From NCBI GenBank assembly GCA_947359465.1, contig OX375881.1, forward strand, positions 31,227,742 to 31,291,741: a DNA stretch of 64,000 nt, in the 5' to 3' direction. This DNA comes from Metellina segmentata. Its lineage: Eukaryota; Arthropoda; Arachnida; Araneae; Tetragnathidae. Under the pieces are notes generated by a model. That model had not been told where the DNA came from. It ran no database searches and saw only the letters and a list, made by a program, of their open reading frames with translations. Positions 1 through 10,511 of the stretch are shown piece by piece; positions within the stretch are counted from its first letter, which is position 1; each line of letters opens with the position of its first letter. A program made the position numbers and the translations under genes.

Positions 1-349
1 TTATAAAAAGAAGTGTCTGCATGTGTGTACAGTCTTGATGAGTCCGTGGCACTTGCAATTATATGATTTAGCACACAGGTAGTCCGAAATTTTTGCAATT
101 TTTGTACGAAGCCCGAATTTTAAAATTCATTTCAGAACATTTTAAAATGAATTTAATATTCATTTAGAAAGAAAACATTCTTCAGTATGGCAGCACAATA
201 AAGAGATGACAGATTCAAAAATTATTTTTTCCGTGTTACCGTTTGAGTTTGCGAGGAACGATTGATTCCATTTCCTCTACTCAAACGCTTCCAGCGAAGA
301 AAAGCAAAAAAATAATAATAAATACTAGGGAGCCTGCCCCCTGCTCGCT

Positions 350-425
350 AACGCTCGCCAACCCCCGGAGGATTGCTTCGCAATCCTCACTGGTTCGCTG
401 CGCGAACCTTTGCTCGCTTCGCTCG
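350..425. repeat. GC-rich cluster of small perfect hairpins
   Basis: In a strongly AT-rich neighbourhood, 368-388 is a 9-bp perfect stem with a TTC loop (GAGGATTGC/GCAATCCTC). Positions 392-408 form a 7-bp stem with a TGC loop (GGTTCGC/GCGAACC). GCTCGC-type repeats flank both. The flanking text GCTCGCTAAC...CCCCCGG resembles, in the opposite orientation, the block near the 3' end of other Helitron copies here. Confidence 0.6.
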
Positions 426-730
426 CCTCAATGAAGACATGTGTCCTAGCAGAAGGGATTGTTTACAAAATATGTTACCAAAAAAAATGTTTTTCAAATC
501 TAAATTTGCTGTATTACAGAACAAATATATACAGTATCTCTAAAATCAGAATTCAAATGAAAACTTTGTGCAAATTTTGACTCGAAATGTGAGCGTTGCT
601 TTGGAAATTGAATATCCAACATGTTGTTTGTGTGTACATTTTCCCAGCACTCAAACGACCCACACTTTTTCATTGAGTTTGTTGCCGAAAGTTGTAGTGC
701 AAGCAAGCGTCTTGTTGAACTATAATTGTT

Positions 731-773
731 GGCCCTGAAAAGGACCGTTTTTTAAAAGGCCCTGAAAAGATCC
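731..773 (-). other. Two histone-mRNA-type 3' stem-loop look-alikes in tandem
   Basis: On the minus strand, 746-731 reads GGTCCTTTTCAGGGCC, a 6-bp stem (one G-U pair) with a TTTC loop. This is the metazoan replication-dependent histone 3' stem-loop consensus. A second, slightly mismatched copy (GGATCTTTTCAGGGCC) lies at 773-758. I see no histone coding sequence upstream on the minus strand (774-1000), so these are either captured 3' ends or chance. Confidence 0.4.
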
Positions 774-1265
774 ACCGCTTTCTTTGATTTTTATTATAAA
801 CTAACTGCAACAGCTCATTGAAATTTCCTTTTTTTTTTTTTCAATAAAATTTCATCCCATAACGCTATAAATTCAATCCATGCGCGAGACTTCGCGATAA
901 ACAAAACAATCGTACAGTGTTGCCAAAACGCGATTACAAATAACGTCTTTTTTGCGTGCCACGTAAGAGAATTATATATATAGATTTCGACTGGCATTGT
1001 TTAGTTTTTTTTTTTTTTTTTGTAAAATCGAGATCGTTAAAGATAGATTAAAAATTTCAACGGATATGAAATTTGTGGAAAATTTGACACCAGATAGTTA
1101 CTTTATACATGTGAAGTTCCCCGTAGCCTCACCAGGTCTAGATAGGGCCTATGGACACGGAGTCGGACTCCACGGGGGTCCCCCTCTTGTATGGGGAAAG
1201 GAACCCGTTTGGAGAAGGGTGAAAAAAGAGGAATTGTACGAAGGCCATCGAGGAAGCGAGTTTTG

Positions 1266-1976
1266 ACAAGCGCCTCAGCGTACAGCGTAAGTGTCCGACA
1301 AGTTGACTCTGATTGGCTAGTATGATCATGTGCCTGAGACGTAAAGGTGTTTCATTTGGCTATTTATCTACGTTTTGGCGCAGATCTCTTTGACTGATAG
1401 GAACGGTTTTCGAAAGGTTTTAACATTTTGAACCGAAAATTGTATTCTTTTATAATATAAGTTAATAATTATATAAGTTAGTGTTTTATGTATGCTTTTT
1501 GTTACATCAGAATGGTCCTAAACCAGGGATGGATACGACACCATCATCCTAAAGCAAAGGGGGCGGAAAAATATCAGCTGGTAGTGAGTTCAGGAGTGGT
1601 TCTTAGATTATTTATGTAAAATCAACGAAAGTTTGGAAAAATAAAAAAAGGGTATTAAAAATTAGGAAAAGTAATTTGGAATTAAATTGGAATTGTTTTA
1701 AAATAATTTGGATGATCTAAAAACATTTCCGCCAGTTGGGTTCGAACTCGGGAAGTCATCCTCCGCCGCTAACGCCAATCTGATGGTAAGTGACTTTAGC
1801 CATTTGGCTATCGTTGCTTCACCAAGAGGAGCTCTTTAAAAGAAGAGTTCATTTTTGCCTCCCCTTGTTATATAAGTTGGCGAGAAATACTACTAACAAC
1901 AACCATACAACATATATATGAGGAGCCAATCAGAGTCAACTTGTCGGACACTTACGCTGTACGCTGAGGCGCTAGT
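1266..1976. mobile_element. hAT-like MITE with ~50-bp TIRs inside the solo LTR
   Basis: Near-perfect inverted repeats of about 50 bp occupy 1266-1318 and 1926-1976 (ends ACAAGCGCCTCAG and, reversed, ACTAGCGCCTCAG). The 8-bp direct repeat GAGTTTTG flanks it at 1258-1265 and 1977-1984. An 8-bp TSD is typical of hAT elements. At 711 bp with no ORF of note it is non-autonomous. Confidence 0.8.
1735..1815 (-). repeat. tRNA-like segment (A and B box) inside the MITE
   Basis: Read on the minus strand, 1810-1800 is TAGCCAAATGG (pol III A-box-like) and 1749-1739 is GAGTTCGAACC (B-box-like), about 50 nt apart. A GC-rich arm between them resembles a long variable loop. It is probably a decayed tRNA-derived SINE head, not a functional tRNA, because acceptor-stem pairing is not evident. 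Confidence 0.4.
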
Positions 1977-2395
1977 GAGTTTTGCGCTGGAGATCGATGG
2001 GGATTATTCCCGACCGTGTATGGTAGATCTAATGTTCCTGTAAATAATATTTGTATCGCAAATAGTCAAGATGTGTTAATAAATTTTGAATTATGCACAT
2101 GGAACAGTTTTATGAATGGAAGACGACAAGGCAGAGGATTAGGAAATCCGCCTAAAGAAAGAACCGTCACAATACATTTGATTTTATTTTAATAAAGAAT
2201 TTTTCAGTTTTGTATTTATATTTTCGCTATAGATTGTGACTTCAGGCCGACTGGATATCATAGCAATTCGAATTCGGCCGCATTTGACGATGAGCGTTGC
2301 ACGTGATGGCTGTTATCCAATAGGCTACGAATTCCCATTTGGTTGGCGAATTTGTAGCAATCACCGGGGGTTAGCGAACAGTATGATGGAAAAAT

Positions 2396-3040
2396 ACTTA
2401 TTTCTGTGCACCGGAAAAAAAATCGTTTCCCAAGATCCGAATTTCGTTTCATGGTTTGTGGGTGAAGATAAAATGTGTTAAATTTCATTCCTTTAGAGCC
2501 AGTTTATTTCGACTCGAAATCGTTTTTTTTTTTTTTTTGTTAAGTTCTGATTTTTTATTTTATTGGTTTCGGTTTCGATTCTAAAATGATGTCAAAACCA
2601 ATAGATTATTTTTAATGATTCTTGTGTTAAAGATGTCTAATGTTATGTTACGATCCCCCATGGCCCTCGCTTCCTCCTATGTATGTGCGGAACTTGGGGA
2701 TTCCCGCTAGATCGTCGAGAGTCGAGGCTAAAGAGGGCTCTTGTCTTGACGAGAAGGGGTCCCTTTTCTGTCTGTCTTGCGAAAATTGGGAAAGACGACG
2801 TAGGGAAGCGGACTGGACTGAGCTGTTCCTGAGAGACACGAGCGAGAACTCCAGACGCTAATCACCAATGATGCCCAGCTCCTACGACTGATGTCCACAG
2901 GTTCCCGGCGAATCCATTCCCTCTTCATCTGACGGAAGGTCTCGGTCTCTTGTCATGATCCAGAGGCTCCCCAGGTAAAGGGAATTTACCAAATTAACTG
3001 GACGCCAATAAAGAAGAGTTTCCCAGAAACTTCTAGTTGC
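2396..3040. other. No gene seen; GC-richer stretch possibly LTR-derived
   Basis: The stretch from about 2639 (TGTTATGTTACGATCCCCC) to about 3035 is clearly richer in GC than its surroundings and contains AATAAAG near 3010, like an LTR. I cannot find matching ends or a TSD. The overlapping open frames on both strands look like chance. Confidence 0.25.
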
Positions 3041-3140
3041 TTTGATTTGTGAAACTGAATAACAAATTCAACAACTGAATAACAAATACAAATATTGACG
3101 ACTAGCTACAGGCTCAAGCGCAACAAGGCTGGTCCTTTGT

Positions 3141-3883
3141 TTATGAATTCCCCAATTCCCACTGACTATCCAATTGTATCTTAAATTCGTACACTCCCTT
3201 TGAATTAACTATATTTTCTGGCAACGCTTTCCAACTGTCTATTACCCTATTAAAGCAGTAGTTTTTCCTTAATCCCGATTAAAATGTGTCTTATTCAATT
3301 TATACCCATGGCCCCTTGTTCTGTTATCCCTATTGAAATTTAAGCCCTCTGTGTCCCCTTGTTTTACCAACTTGAAAAGCTGAATCAAATCCCCCCTCCT
3401 CCTTCTTCTTTCCAGTGTATACATGTTTAGCTTACTTAAACGTTCATTATAGTCTAGATTTGCTATCCCCTTTATTATTTTTGTTCCTCTGTGCTGAACC
3501 CTTTCAATTAATTCTATATCCTTTCTCATATATGGAGCCCAGAATTGTACAGCATATTCTAGATGTGGTCTTACTAAACCCTTATATAACGGCAAGATTA
3601 TATTCTTATCCCTTGAAGTTACAGTCTTTTTAATGTACCCCAATAACCTATTAGTCTTTTTACCCGCAGCTGAAGATTGGTGACCCATTTTAAAATCCCT
3701 GTGAATTATCACCCCAAGATCCTTGACTGTTTCTCCCTCCTTTACCTTTGCTCCCTGCAGACAGTACTCGCCTCTACTGTTCCTGTAACCCATATGCAGA
3801 ACTTGACATTTCCCTACATTAACAATTCAACACTAACTTGTAAATGGTTATCCGATGTAATTTTGAAAAACCCAGTTCAGTAA
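3141..3883 (-). pseudogene. LINE reverse transcriptase C-terminal fragment (CR1/L2-like)
   Basis: The minus strand encodes the end of a non-LTR retrotransposon reverse transcriptase. Visible are GKCQVLHMG, then KDLGVIIHRDFK, then RPHLEYAVQFWAPY, then LERRRRRGDLIQLFKL, and finally FNRVIDSW and a stop at 3141-3143. A frameshift near 3262-3271 separates the last about 45 residues. Further stops upstream of 3793 show decay, and the element ends abruptly at the Helitron boundary (3889). The FADD catalytic region lies further 5' and is absent. Family assignment comes from remembered CR1/L2 C-terminal motifs. Confidence 0.75.
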
Positions 3884-3889
3884 TTCTCA

Positions 3890-4696
3890 TCTATACTATT
3901 ATAAAAGGAAGTGTTTGTTTGTTTGTTTCTTGAAGACCTGACGAAACTATGGCACTTAGTATAATGGGATTTGGCACACAGGTAGTGCGAATTTTCCGCA
4001 CTTTTAGGGTCGAGACGAATTTTAAAATTCAATCTGAAAGACTTTTCGTTTTTTTCACCATTCTTCATTCTACCGCGGTAATTCCGAGGAATGAAGAAAC
4101 ATCAAAATTTACACTTTTCGCACTCACGTGTCACCTTGACGTCAGCCTTTGGAACCATGCCAAGTTTTTTTCATCTCCGGGGAGAGAACACATTGGAATG
4201 ACCTTCGTTTGTTTCAAGATTACTTCATTTTGATTTGCTGCGAAACGGATTCCAGTAAAGCAAAAGATTACAAAAGTTATCACTGGCGTTCTTCAGTGCT
4301 TTTTCTATCTCAGCAATCGTTGAAAGTGGAATAAAAATTTTAACGGATTTTAAATTTTCGGAAAATTTTACAACAGATTGATATTTTATTCGTTTGATGT
4401 TCTTTTAATCTTTTATGTTTTTTAAAGAGATTGTGCCGTCAAGTGAACTTTCGCTTTCCAAAAATAAACAGATTGCATTTTCTGCCCTTCGCGTTAAAAT
4501 AAAAATAAAAACAGAGTTTCATTTTAGCGAAAGAGAGCAAAGATATAAAATCATTTTGATTGGGATTGTTAAGTTCTTTTTTCGTGAAATCGGAATCGTT
4601 AAGGACTGATTGAAAATTTCAACGGATTTGAAATCTGCGGAAAATTGTACTCCAGATAAAAACCAAACACCACGGGCACGGGCAACGCCGGGCTAG
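3890..4696 (+). mobile_element. Complete non-autonomous Helitron
   Basis: It begins TCTATACTATTATAAAAGG at 3890 and ends ...GCCGGGCTAG at 4696. The preceding base is A and the following base is T, matching the 5'-TC...CTRR-3' and A|T insertion rule of Helitrons. The GC-rich CACGGGCACGGGCAACGCCGGG just before the end can form the usual 3' hairpin. It is 807 bp with no Rep/Hel coding. It sits between the LINE fragment and the mariner. Confidence 0.8.
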
Positions 4697-4719
4697 TGTT
4701 GAATATAATTGTGATTGTA

Positions 4720-6367
4720 CAAAGGGCATACCATAAAAACTGAGAGAGAATTTTTTACGTAGTGGCAACACCGCGAAACTAAAAAGAAAAAGTGCAGGCG
4801 ATTTTTTCAAACTGTTCTGTTTTCAACTGTACAACCATAAATATTCTAAACGAAGCAGACGATTTTATTTGCCTAGTTTCGTGCTTGTTTAAAGAACTGT
4901 TTTTCATTTGCCCTACAGAAATGGAGGTGAGTGATTCAAAGTTAAAAAACGAAATGCGTTCTGCCATAAAATTTTGCTATCGTTTGGGCAAAACAGCTCC
5001 AGAAACAGTTAAGTCAATGAAAGAAGCTTACAAAGACAAATGTTTTGGGAAGTCTACGAATTTTAGATGGGGATTTTAAAAAAGGACGTTTGTCTACAAA
5101 ACTGGCTCCTAAGCCTGGCCGACCAGAAAGTGTTGTGAATCATCGAAATGTTAACATTGTGTGGGCAATCTTGCAAGAAAATCGGAGAATGACATGTGAG
5201 GAGATAGCGGCATCAATTTACATTTCGAAAACGTCGATATTTCGCACTCTACGCAACAATTTACAGCTTCGTCATGTTTGTTCCAGATGGGTCCCTCGTC
5301 ACCTTACTAAAGAACAAATGCAAACAAGAATTCACCAATGGTGTGAGTGGAAACATATGCTTCAAAATGATCCGAATTTCCTAGACTGTAATAACAGATG
5401 ATGAAACTTGGGTGCATCATGTTGATCCCCTTACCAAGTCCGTAACAAGTGTATAGAAACACACTGATTCTCCGCCTCCGAAAAAAATCCGACAAACTAA
5501 ATCTGCTGGAAAGGTCATGGTGATTTTTTTTTATCATAAAGGTGTAATCTATCAGCATGCCGTGCCTCCTAAAACTACTGTAAATGGTGAATATTATATT
5601 TCAGTTATGAAAATTTTGCGACGATACATATCGAGAAAGCGACATGAACTTGTAGGGAATTGGGCATTACTTCACGATAATGCTCACCCGCATGTCGCTA
5701 CTTCTATTCAGGAATATCTTAGTAAATGCAATATTAAAATCATGCCACATCCCCCTTACAGTCCAGATCTCGCACCATGCGATTTCTGGTTGTTTCCGAC
5801 GTTGAAGGAGAAGCTCCGTGATAGAAAATTTAATACGGATTCTGAAGTTATTGCAGCAGTGAAGCAGGTTCTTTGAAGCAGCTTCCAGAAAAAGTTGTAG
5901 GGAAATCGTCTTGGTAGCGTCATGGCCAGCGGTATAGCGTGAAGTAGCACGAATCCAAATGATGTAAACTATGAAAGAAGGGATCAACCTTGGTTCTCAA
6001 ACATTTAGTACTTCTAAAAGAACACAACACAGCTGAAAAAGTATATAAATTCAAACAATTAGCTGTATCTTCAACAGCACCGGACAAATACGTCCGAATC
6101 TCCTCGATTTTCCCGATTGACTCTCCAACTCCTTCGCCTTTGGCGAAATCCTCTTTTTTCTCGCCAATTGTCACTTGGCAACCCTTTTGCCAACCGAATG
6201 TTCACGACAAAAGTCTTCTCTACTTGTTTTTAAAAGTGGGTTGAACGATGGGACCGTTGCAAATCCTCTGAGAGAAGGTATTTTGAAACAGATGATGTAT
6301 TTTTTTCTGTAAATATATTTCTTGATTTTTTATGATTTTACTCTCAGTTTTTATGGAACCTCCTTTG
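4720..6367 (+). mobile_element. mariner element with TIRs and TA target duplication
   Basis: The left end CAAAGGGCATACCATAAAAA (4720) and the reverse of the right end (CAAAGGAGGTTCCATAAAAA, ending 6367) form TIRs of about 30 bp. TA flanks both (4718-4719 and 6368-6369). At 1648 bp it is longer than the usual about 1.3 kb of mariners, the excess lying between the transposase end and the right TIR. The transposase inside is frameshifted. Confidence 0.8.
4922..5876 (+). pseudogene. mariner transposase, frameshifted
   Basis: This is a cut-and-paste transposase of the mariner family. The start (MEVSDSKLKNEMRS) opens the HTH region. CFGKST leads to GDFKKGRLS, which lies in another frame near 5060. 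PKPGRP and the linker follow. The first catalytic Asp is in TDDETWVHH (about 5397), after a second frameshift. The second is in HDNAHPHVA (about 5675) and the third in SPDLAPCDFW (about 5770), i.e. DD34D spacing. All three catalytic Asp are retained but at least two frameshifts and a stop after the first Asp prevent a full product. It is related in sequence to SETMAR-type mariners by motif memory. Confidence 0.9.
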
Positions 6368-6369
6368 TA

Positions 6370-7224
6370 TATTTGGGATTGCTACTTTCGGTGATTCCGA
6401 CTCTGGCTTTATGAAGGATCCCAACTCTTATGTTGGCTAGGAGCAACTGGTTCTTGGCTGCTATTCCAGCATATTGTCGACACATAGTATACTTCGGGAA
6501 CAGGAAAATGTAATTTATTGAAGTATAACTTAACAATAACAAATCATATTTACAAGGACTGACATTCAGACTTTTGTGAAAAGATATATAAAACAGAAAT
6601 TATAATTTCGAGTGGGTGAGTAAGAGAGAACAACAGCACGCGCATGCACGACTTTATACATGACTTCGTGCAGAGCTGTCAGATGACAGCAGCGTGCGAA
6701 CGCGCTGAAAATTTGCATAGTGATTGTTGCCACATATATATCTCTGGTGGTGAATGCTGGATTAGACGGATTTCCAAATTGGAAGTGCAGAGTATTATTT
6801 AAAAAGGTTGCAAATAATGTTTGGACTGGACAATTTGGTAAAACGAAAGCGTAATATTATACAGAGATGTATTTATAGTTATAATTAGTTACTTATTGAA
6901 ATTGGTGGAATGTTAAGTAGTGTAACTGGGAAAATTATATTGAACTGCATGATTTAAAATTGTATGAACTATTTACTTAAGTAATTTTTGAAACTGTTTA
7001 TTAGTATAAAAGTTGATTGTGTTTATACTGTTATCAACTATGGCATTTCTTGGGAAACTCAGGAAGTAAATGAAGCTTTCGGATATTAAATTAGAGGACG
7101 AACTTTGTACTTTCTCGGTAAACCGTCTGAGAACAGAGGAAAAAAAGCGAGCCTTTTTCCTCGCCAAATAAAAAGAAATCGTTTTTATGGCAATTGTTGC
7201 TACGATAAATTTGATATCTGGCAA
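6370..7224. other. No gene recognised
   Basis: AT-rich sequence with short open frames on both strands that show no domain. A GC-richer patch (6610-6700, CACGCGCATGCACG) is unexplained. Confidence 0.5.
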
Positions 7225-7990
7225 ACCCGATAGTCAAAATACAACCCTGATAAGCTCCGCAAATTTGCTCCGCGAAATAAAAAAATACGAAATTTGTGTC
7301 ACGAACTTTTGATTACATCGAATTTATTTATGAACCAATTTTTAAAATAATGGTACCGTAAGAAAGAGTACATTCTGAGGTATACTGCGCTATTTTCAAA
7401 ATAAAAAACTAATAGTAATACGATATAGATATGACAGTTTTAGTAAACGGTTGTAACAAAAAGTAGCGAAAATATCCAGATTCCGAATTTTGTATGACCA
7501 ACTTTTGATCGCATCCAATTTAATTATTAGCCGATTTCAAAAATAATAGTACCGTAAGAAAGAGTATATTCTGTGGTATACTGCGATATTTAAAAAATTA
7601 AAAACTAGGCAGTTTTTTAAAAAAAGTAACAAAAATGTTCGGATTTTTCCCGAATTTCAAAAAAATATTATCAAGAACCAAATTGAAATTTCAAAAAAAA
7701 AACTCGACGAGCTGCTAAAATTTACGTTCAGAGGTACTCTTTAAAAAAAACTCACGGCTGAAAATTTGTATGTGTTTTGTTCACTCGCGGAAGAAATTTC
7801 GCTTCTTCAATTTCGACACTTATTAAACCCTAAACTAATAGCCGCATCGGAAAAAATTCTTAATAATTATCCAGGGAATACGATGAAGAACAAATCATGT
7901 TAATTTCGTTTTTTTCCGATCAGTACTTTCTCGGGAAATCGTTTAAGAATCAAGCTAAACAACACAGTTTTCAATCCTGCGGCGGCGGTA
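7225..7990 (+). repeat. Unclassified interspersed repeat with internal tandem duplication
   Basis: The block at about 7228-7375 recurs, reverse-complemented, at 33432-33612 (both contain CGATAGTCAAAA and TTTATTTATGAACC). Inside, 7279-7420 and 7489-7620 are diverged tandem copies: both hold CGTAAGAAAGAGTA and GGTATACTGCG. No coding capacity or termini are recognised. Confidence 0.55.
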
Positions 7991-8103
7991 ACTTTTTTTT
8001 AATATATAGAGAGTAAAAAAGAAAATGTGACATTAAACCGAGTTTATATTTCATACAGCACCAGTTTATATTTTATACAATACCAGTTTATATTATATAC
8101 AGT

Positions 8104-9093
8104 ACTAACCACTATGTGGCCAGCACGGCGGTGCCCATGACAGATCTTTTTTGGGGTCAGTTGTGACAACTGCTCGCTAAACCCCGGTGATTGCTACGAA
8201 TTCACATTTGGTTTGTGAAGCAAGCCAAATGGCAAAGCAAATCAAATGGGAATTCGTAGCCTATTGGATAACAGCCACCACGGCCAACGCCGTGATGGCC
8301 TCGTCATTGTCAAATGCGGCCAAATTCGAAATGCGAAGACATTCAATCGGCGTGACGTCACAATCTCTTGTGAAAATATAAATATTTTATTGAAAATTAT
8401 TTATTAAAAGAAAAATCAAACGTATAAAAGTTTTCTATCTGGTGTCAAATTTCCCGCAGAATATCAAATTCGTTGAAATTTTCAATCTATCTTTAACGAT
8501 CCCAATTTTACATAAAAGAACTAAACAATGCCAGTCAAAAAATTTTTTTTTATTTGTTTTGCTTTTCTACGCTGGAATTGTTTGAGCGCAGGAAATGGAA
8601 TCTGTTGATTTCTCGATCGCGCGAAGAGGTCACATGGGAAAAATTATAAAAGTTACAATTTAAAAATTATTTATCTAAACAAAATCATATTTTTAAATAT
8701 GAAATTTTCCGCAGATTTCAAATCCGTTGAAATTTTTACTCTATCTTTAACAATTTTAGAGATAGAAAAAAGAACTACATAACTCCAGTTAAAATTTATT
8801 TCTTTTTTTCGTCTTCGTTGGCTGAAATCGTTCCGCAGCAAAATCAAACGGAAACGTAATAAATAAATTTAGAATCTGTGTTATCTTCATGCTGTTGCCA
8901 TTCAAAAGAAAACAATAATAATTAAATTCCATTAGATTCATTTAAAATGTTCTAGGTTGATTTTTAAAATTCTGGCTGGATCCTTAAATCGCAAAACAAT
9001 CGGACTACATGTGTACCAAATCCCATTATTGTAAGTGCCATAAATTCTTCAGTGGACTGGATAGACACACACTTCCTTTTATAATAGTAGAGA
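8104..9093 (-). mobile_element. Non-autonomous Helitron, minus strand
   Basis: The reverse complement starts TCTACTATTATAAAAGGAAG (9093) and ends near 8104 with a hairpin-like GGCACCGCCGTGCTGGCCAC and GTGGTTAG, a CTAG end mutated to TTAG. It shares the ACCCCGGTGATTGCTACGAA block (8174-8201) with copies at 11012 and 63764. A palindromic CATTTGGTTTGTGAAGCAAG segment lies at 8205-8230. Confidence 0.7.
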
Positions 9094-9325
9094 TTTTAAC
9101 ATTTTTCTGACACGTTATTTTTCTTGCTTCTGGATTCAAATTATTGTAATGAACAGAAATTAAACCTATCCAAATGTTCAATTTTTGACAGATAAATAAA
9201 ACAATTTTCTCCAAATGGGAATAAAAGTATTACTTTCCTGAATAGATGTTCCCTGCATCATTGCCTCGTACATAAGGTACCACAAGCTTTTAAATCTTTA
9301 TGCTGTGGTTGACCATTGGTTCTTA

Positions 9326-10479
9326 TACTACGTTCACACATGAAAAGTTAAACTAGTTTAACTTAAGAGAGAACTAAAGCTATCTTAACTTAAGCTATCT
9401 TATTTTTATGCGTTCACACTACGGCAGCTTTTAAACTAGCTTAAATCGGTTTATCGATGTTATTTTATCGATGATGACATCGACTGAATGGTGGTGGGAG
9501 TTCCCAATGATTTTATGCACTTCCCTGAAATGAAGCCACTCCGAAGGACTAGTGCCAGTTGCTGTGCATCCATGTAATGTTTTCTCAGACCTAATAGATA
9601 GATTAGAATAACATTTATAAACAAATGATAAAGTTTTAATTTGTGCAAGAAAAATTGGGAAGTATTTTTATACATCTGATATAAAGAATTCATACAAAAT
9701 TTCAGACATGCTGCAGTATCAATTGCTCATGAATTATTTGATAATTGAATGATATATTATATTAATATCCTCTACTAAAATCCATTTATTTCTATGTTCT
9801 GGTATGATAAAAGTAATCTACTTTGTAAATTTATTATAATAAATGGTTAAATAAAGGAGTTATAATTAAACAAAGTTATGCCGTTGGTGGCATTTAAATT
9901 TTCTCATTCTAAATGGATAGAACATAATGTGGAGAAAGAATTCTTTTATCCTTAACAAATTTCCAATAAGAATAAAATTACCTGTATACTGAAGTCAAAT
10001 TTTTAATTTTCCGTCTGAACTTCGGCATGGGTTCTGGAAAATCCCATTTCCTTTAATTGTTGCACCATATTTTCGTAAATCTCTTTGTTTCTTTTGATTC
10101 TTGTCAGATCCGCATACTTGTCCGCCCAAATGGATAATAAAGATTTTACTTCTTGAGTGGACCAGTTTCTATTCCTTCTTTAACTCTTTTTTTTTTTTGG
10201 AAGTTCTAAACTAGGGGTAGGGCTAAGCTCCATCACAAACGATTACACGGCGAACAGAATGAAAGATCGTCAACAAAAGCGCGCGGAATGAAGTTCGTGT
10301 GACACCTCTAGGTGGCGTCACTGTAGAACTCACTTAAGTGAGTTTGGGAAACTGGTTTAAAGTTAAGAGAGTTTCTTTTCGCTAAGCTAGTTTAAATCTA
10401 AGACAGTTCGTTCACACATGCTCGACTTAAGCTAGATTAGCACTTAAACTAGTTTAACTTTTCATGTGTGAACGTAGTA
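9326..10479. mobile_element. PIF/Harbinger element with TTA target duplication
   Basis: Inverted ends of about 36 bp, starting TACTACGTTCACACATGAAA, lie at 9326 and 10479. TTA precedes (9323-9325) and follows (10480-10482), the 3-bp TSD of PIF/Harbinger elements. Next to each TIR are further AACTTAAG/CTAGTTTAA-type inverted motifs. It is 1154 bp and retains only a Myb/SANT exon. Confidence 0.75.
10015..10182 (-). pseudogene. Myb/SANT-like DNA-binding domain of a Harbinger accessory gene
   Basis: On the minus strand one frame reads RRNRNWSTQEVKSLLSIW and continues through RNKEIYENMVQQLKEMGFSR to HAEVQ. This is a Myb/SANT-like (trihelix/MADF-type) domain with the spaced tryptophans. Harbinger elements typically carry a Myb-like second gene beside the transposase, which fits its place inside the TIRs. 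Flanking stops show it is a remnant. Confidence 0.65.
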
Positions 10480-10511
10480 TTAGAAAAGGGTAAATATATA
10501 AATTATAAAGG

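Larger units (their letters stand above)
1110..2171 (+). mobile_element. Solo LTR inserted in the Helitron
   Basis: The sequence starts TGTGA (1110) and ends TCACA (2171). It is flanked by the direct repeat ATACA at 1105-1109 and 2172-2176, a 5-bp TSD as left by LTR retrotransposons. Other Helitron copies run straight through this point (TTATAC then GTTTGATTTT, e.g. 12224), which confirms the insertion. Without the MITE inside it the LTR is about 350 bp. An AATAAA at 2078-2083 suits a polyadenylation signal in + orientation. No internal gag/pol is present. Confidence 0.65.
1..2395 (+). mobile_element. Helitron-type element, 5' part cut by window edge, 3' end missing
   Basis: The first bases match the 5' end of the Helitron family seen complete at 3890-4696 (TTATAAAA then AAGTGT, then a GGCACTT and a GCACACAGGTAGT block). 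The body signature 'AACGGAT..GAAAT..GGAAAATTTGACACCAGATA' is at 1055-1100. The family's internal block (GTTATCCAATAGGCTACGAA, then CACCGGGGGTTAGC) is at 2307-2378. The element is interrupted at 1110-2171 by a solo LTR. It stops near 2390 without the hairpin and CTAG end found in other copies, so it is 3'-truncated. No Rep/helicase coding is visible, so it was mobilised in trans if at all. Confidence 0.6.

Noticed and set aside
2640..2928. Overlapping frames on both strands in the GC-rich stretch
   Set aside because: Low stop density comes from base composition; no protein similarity recognised.
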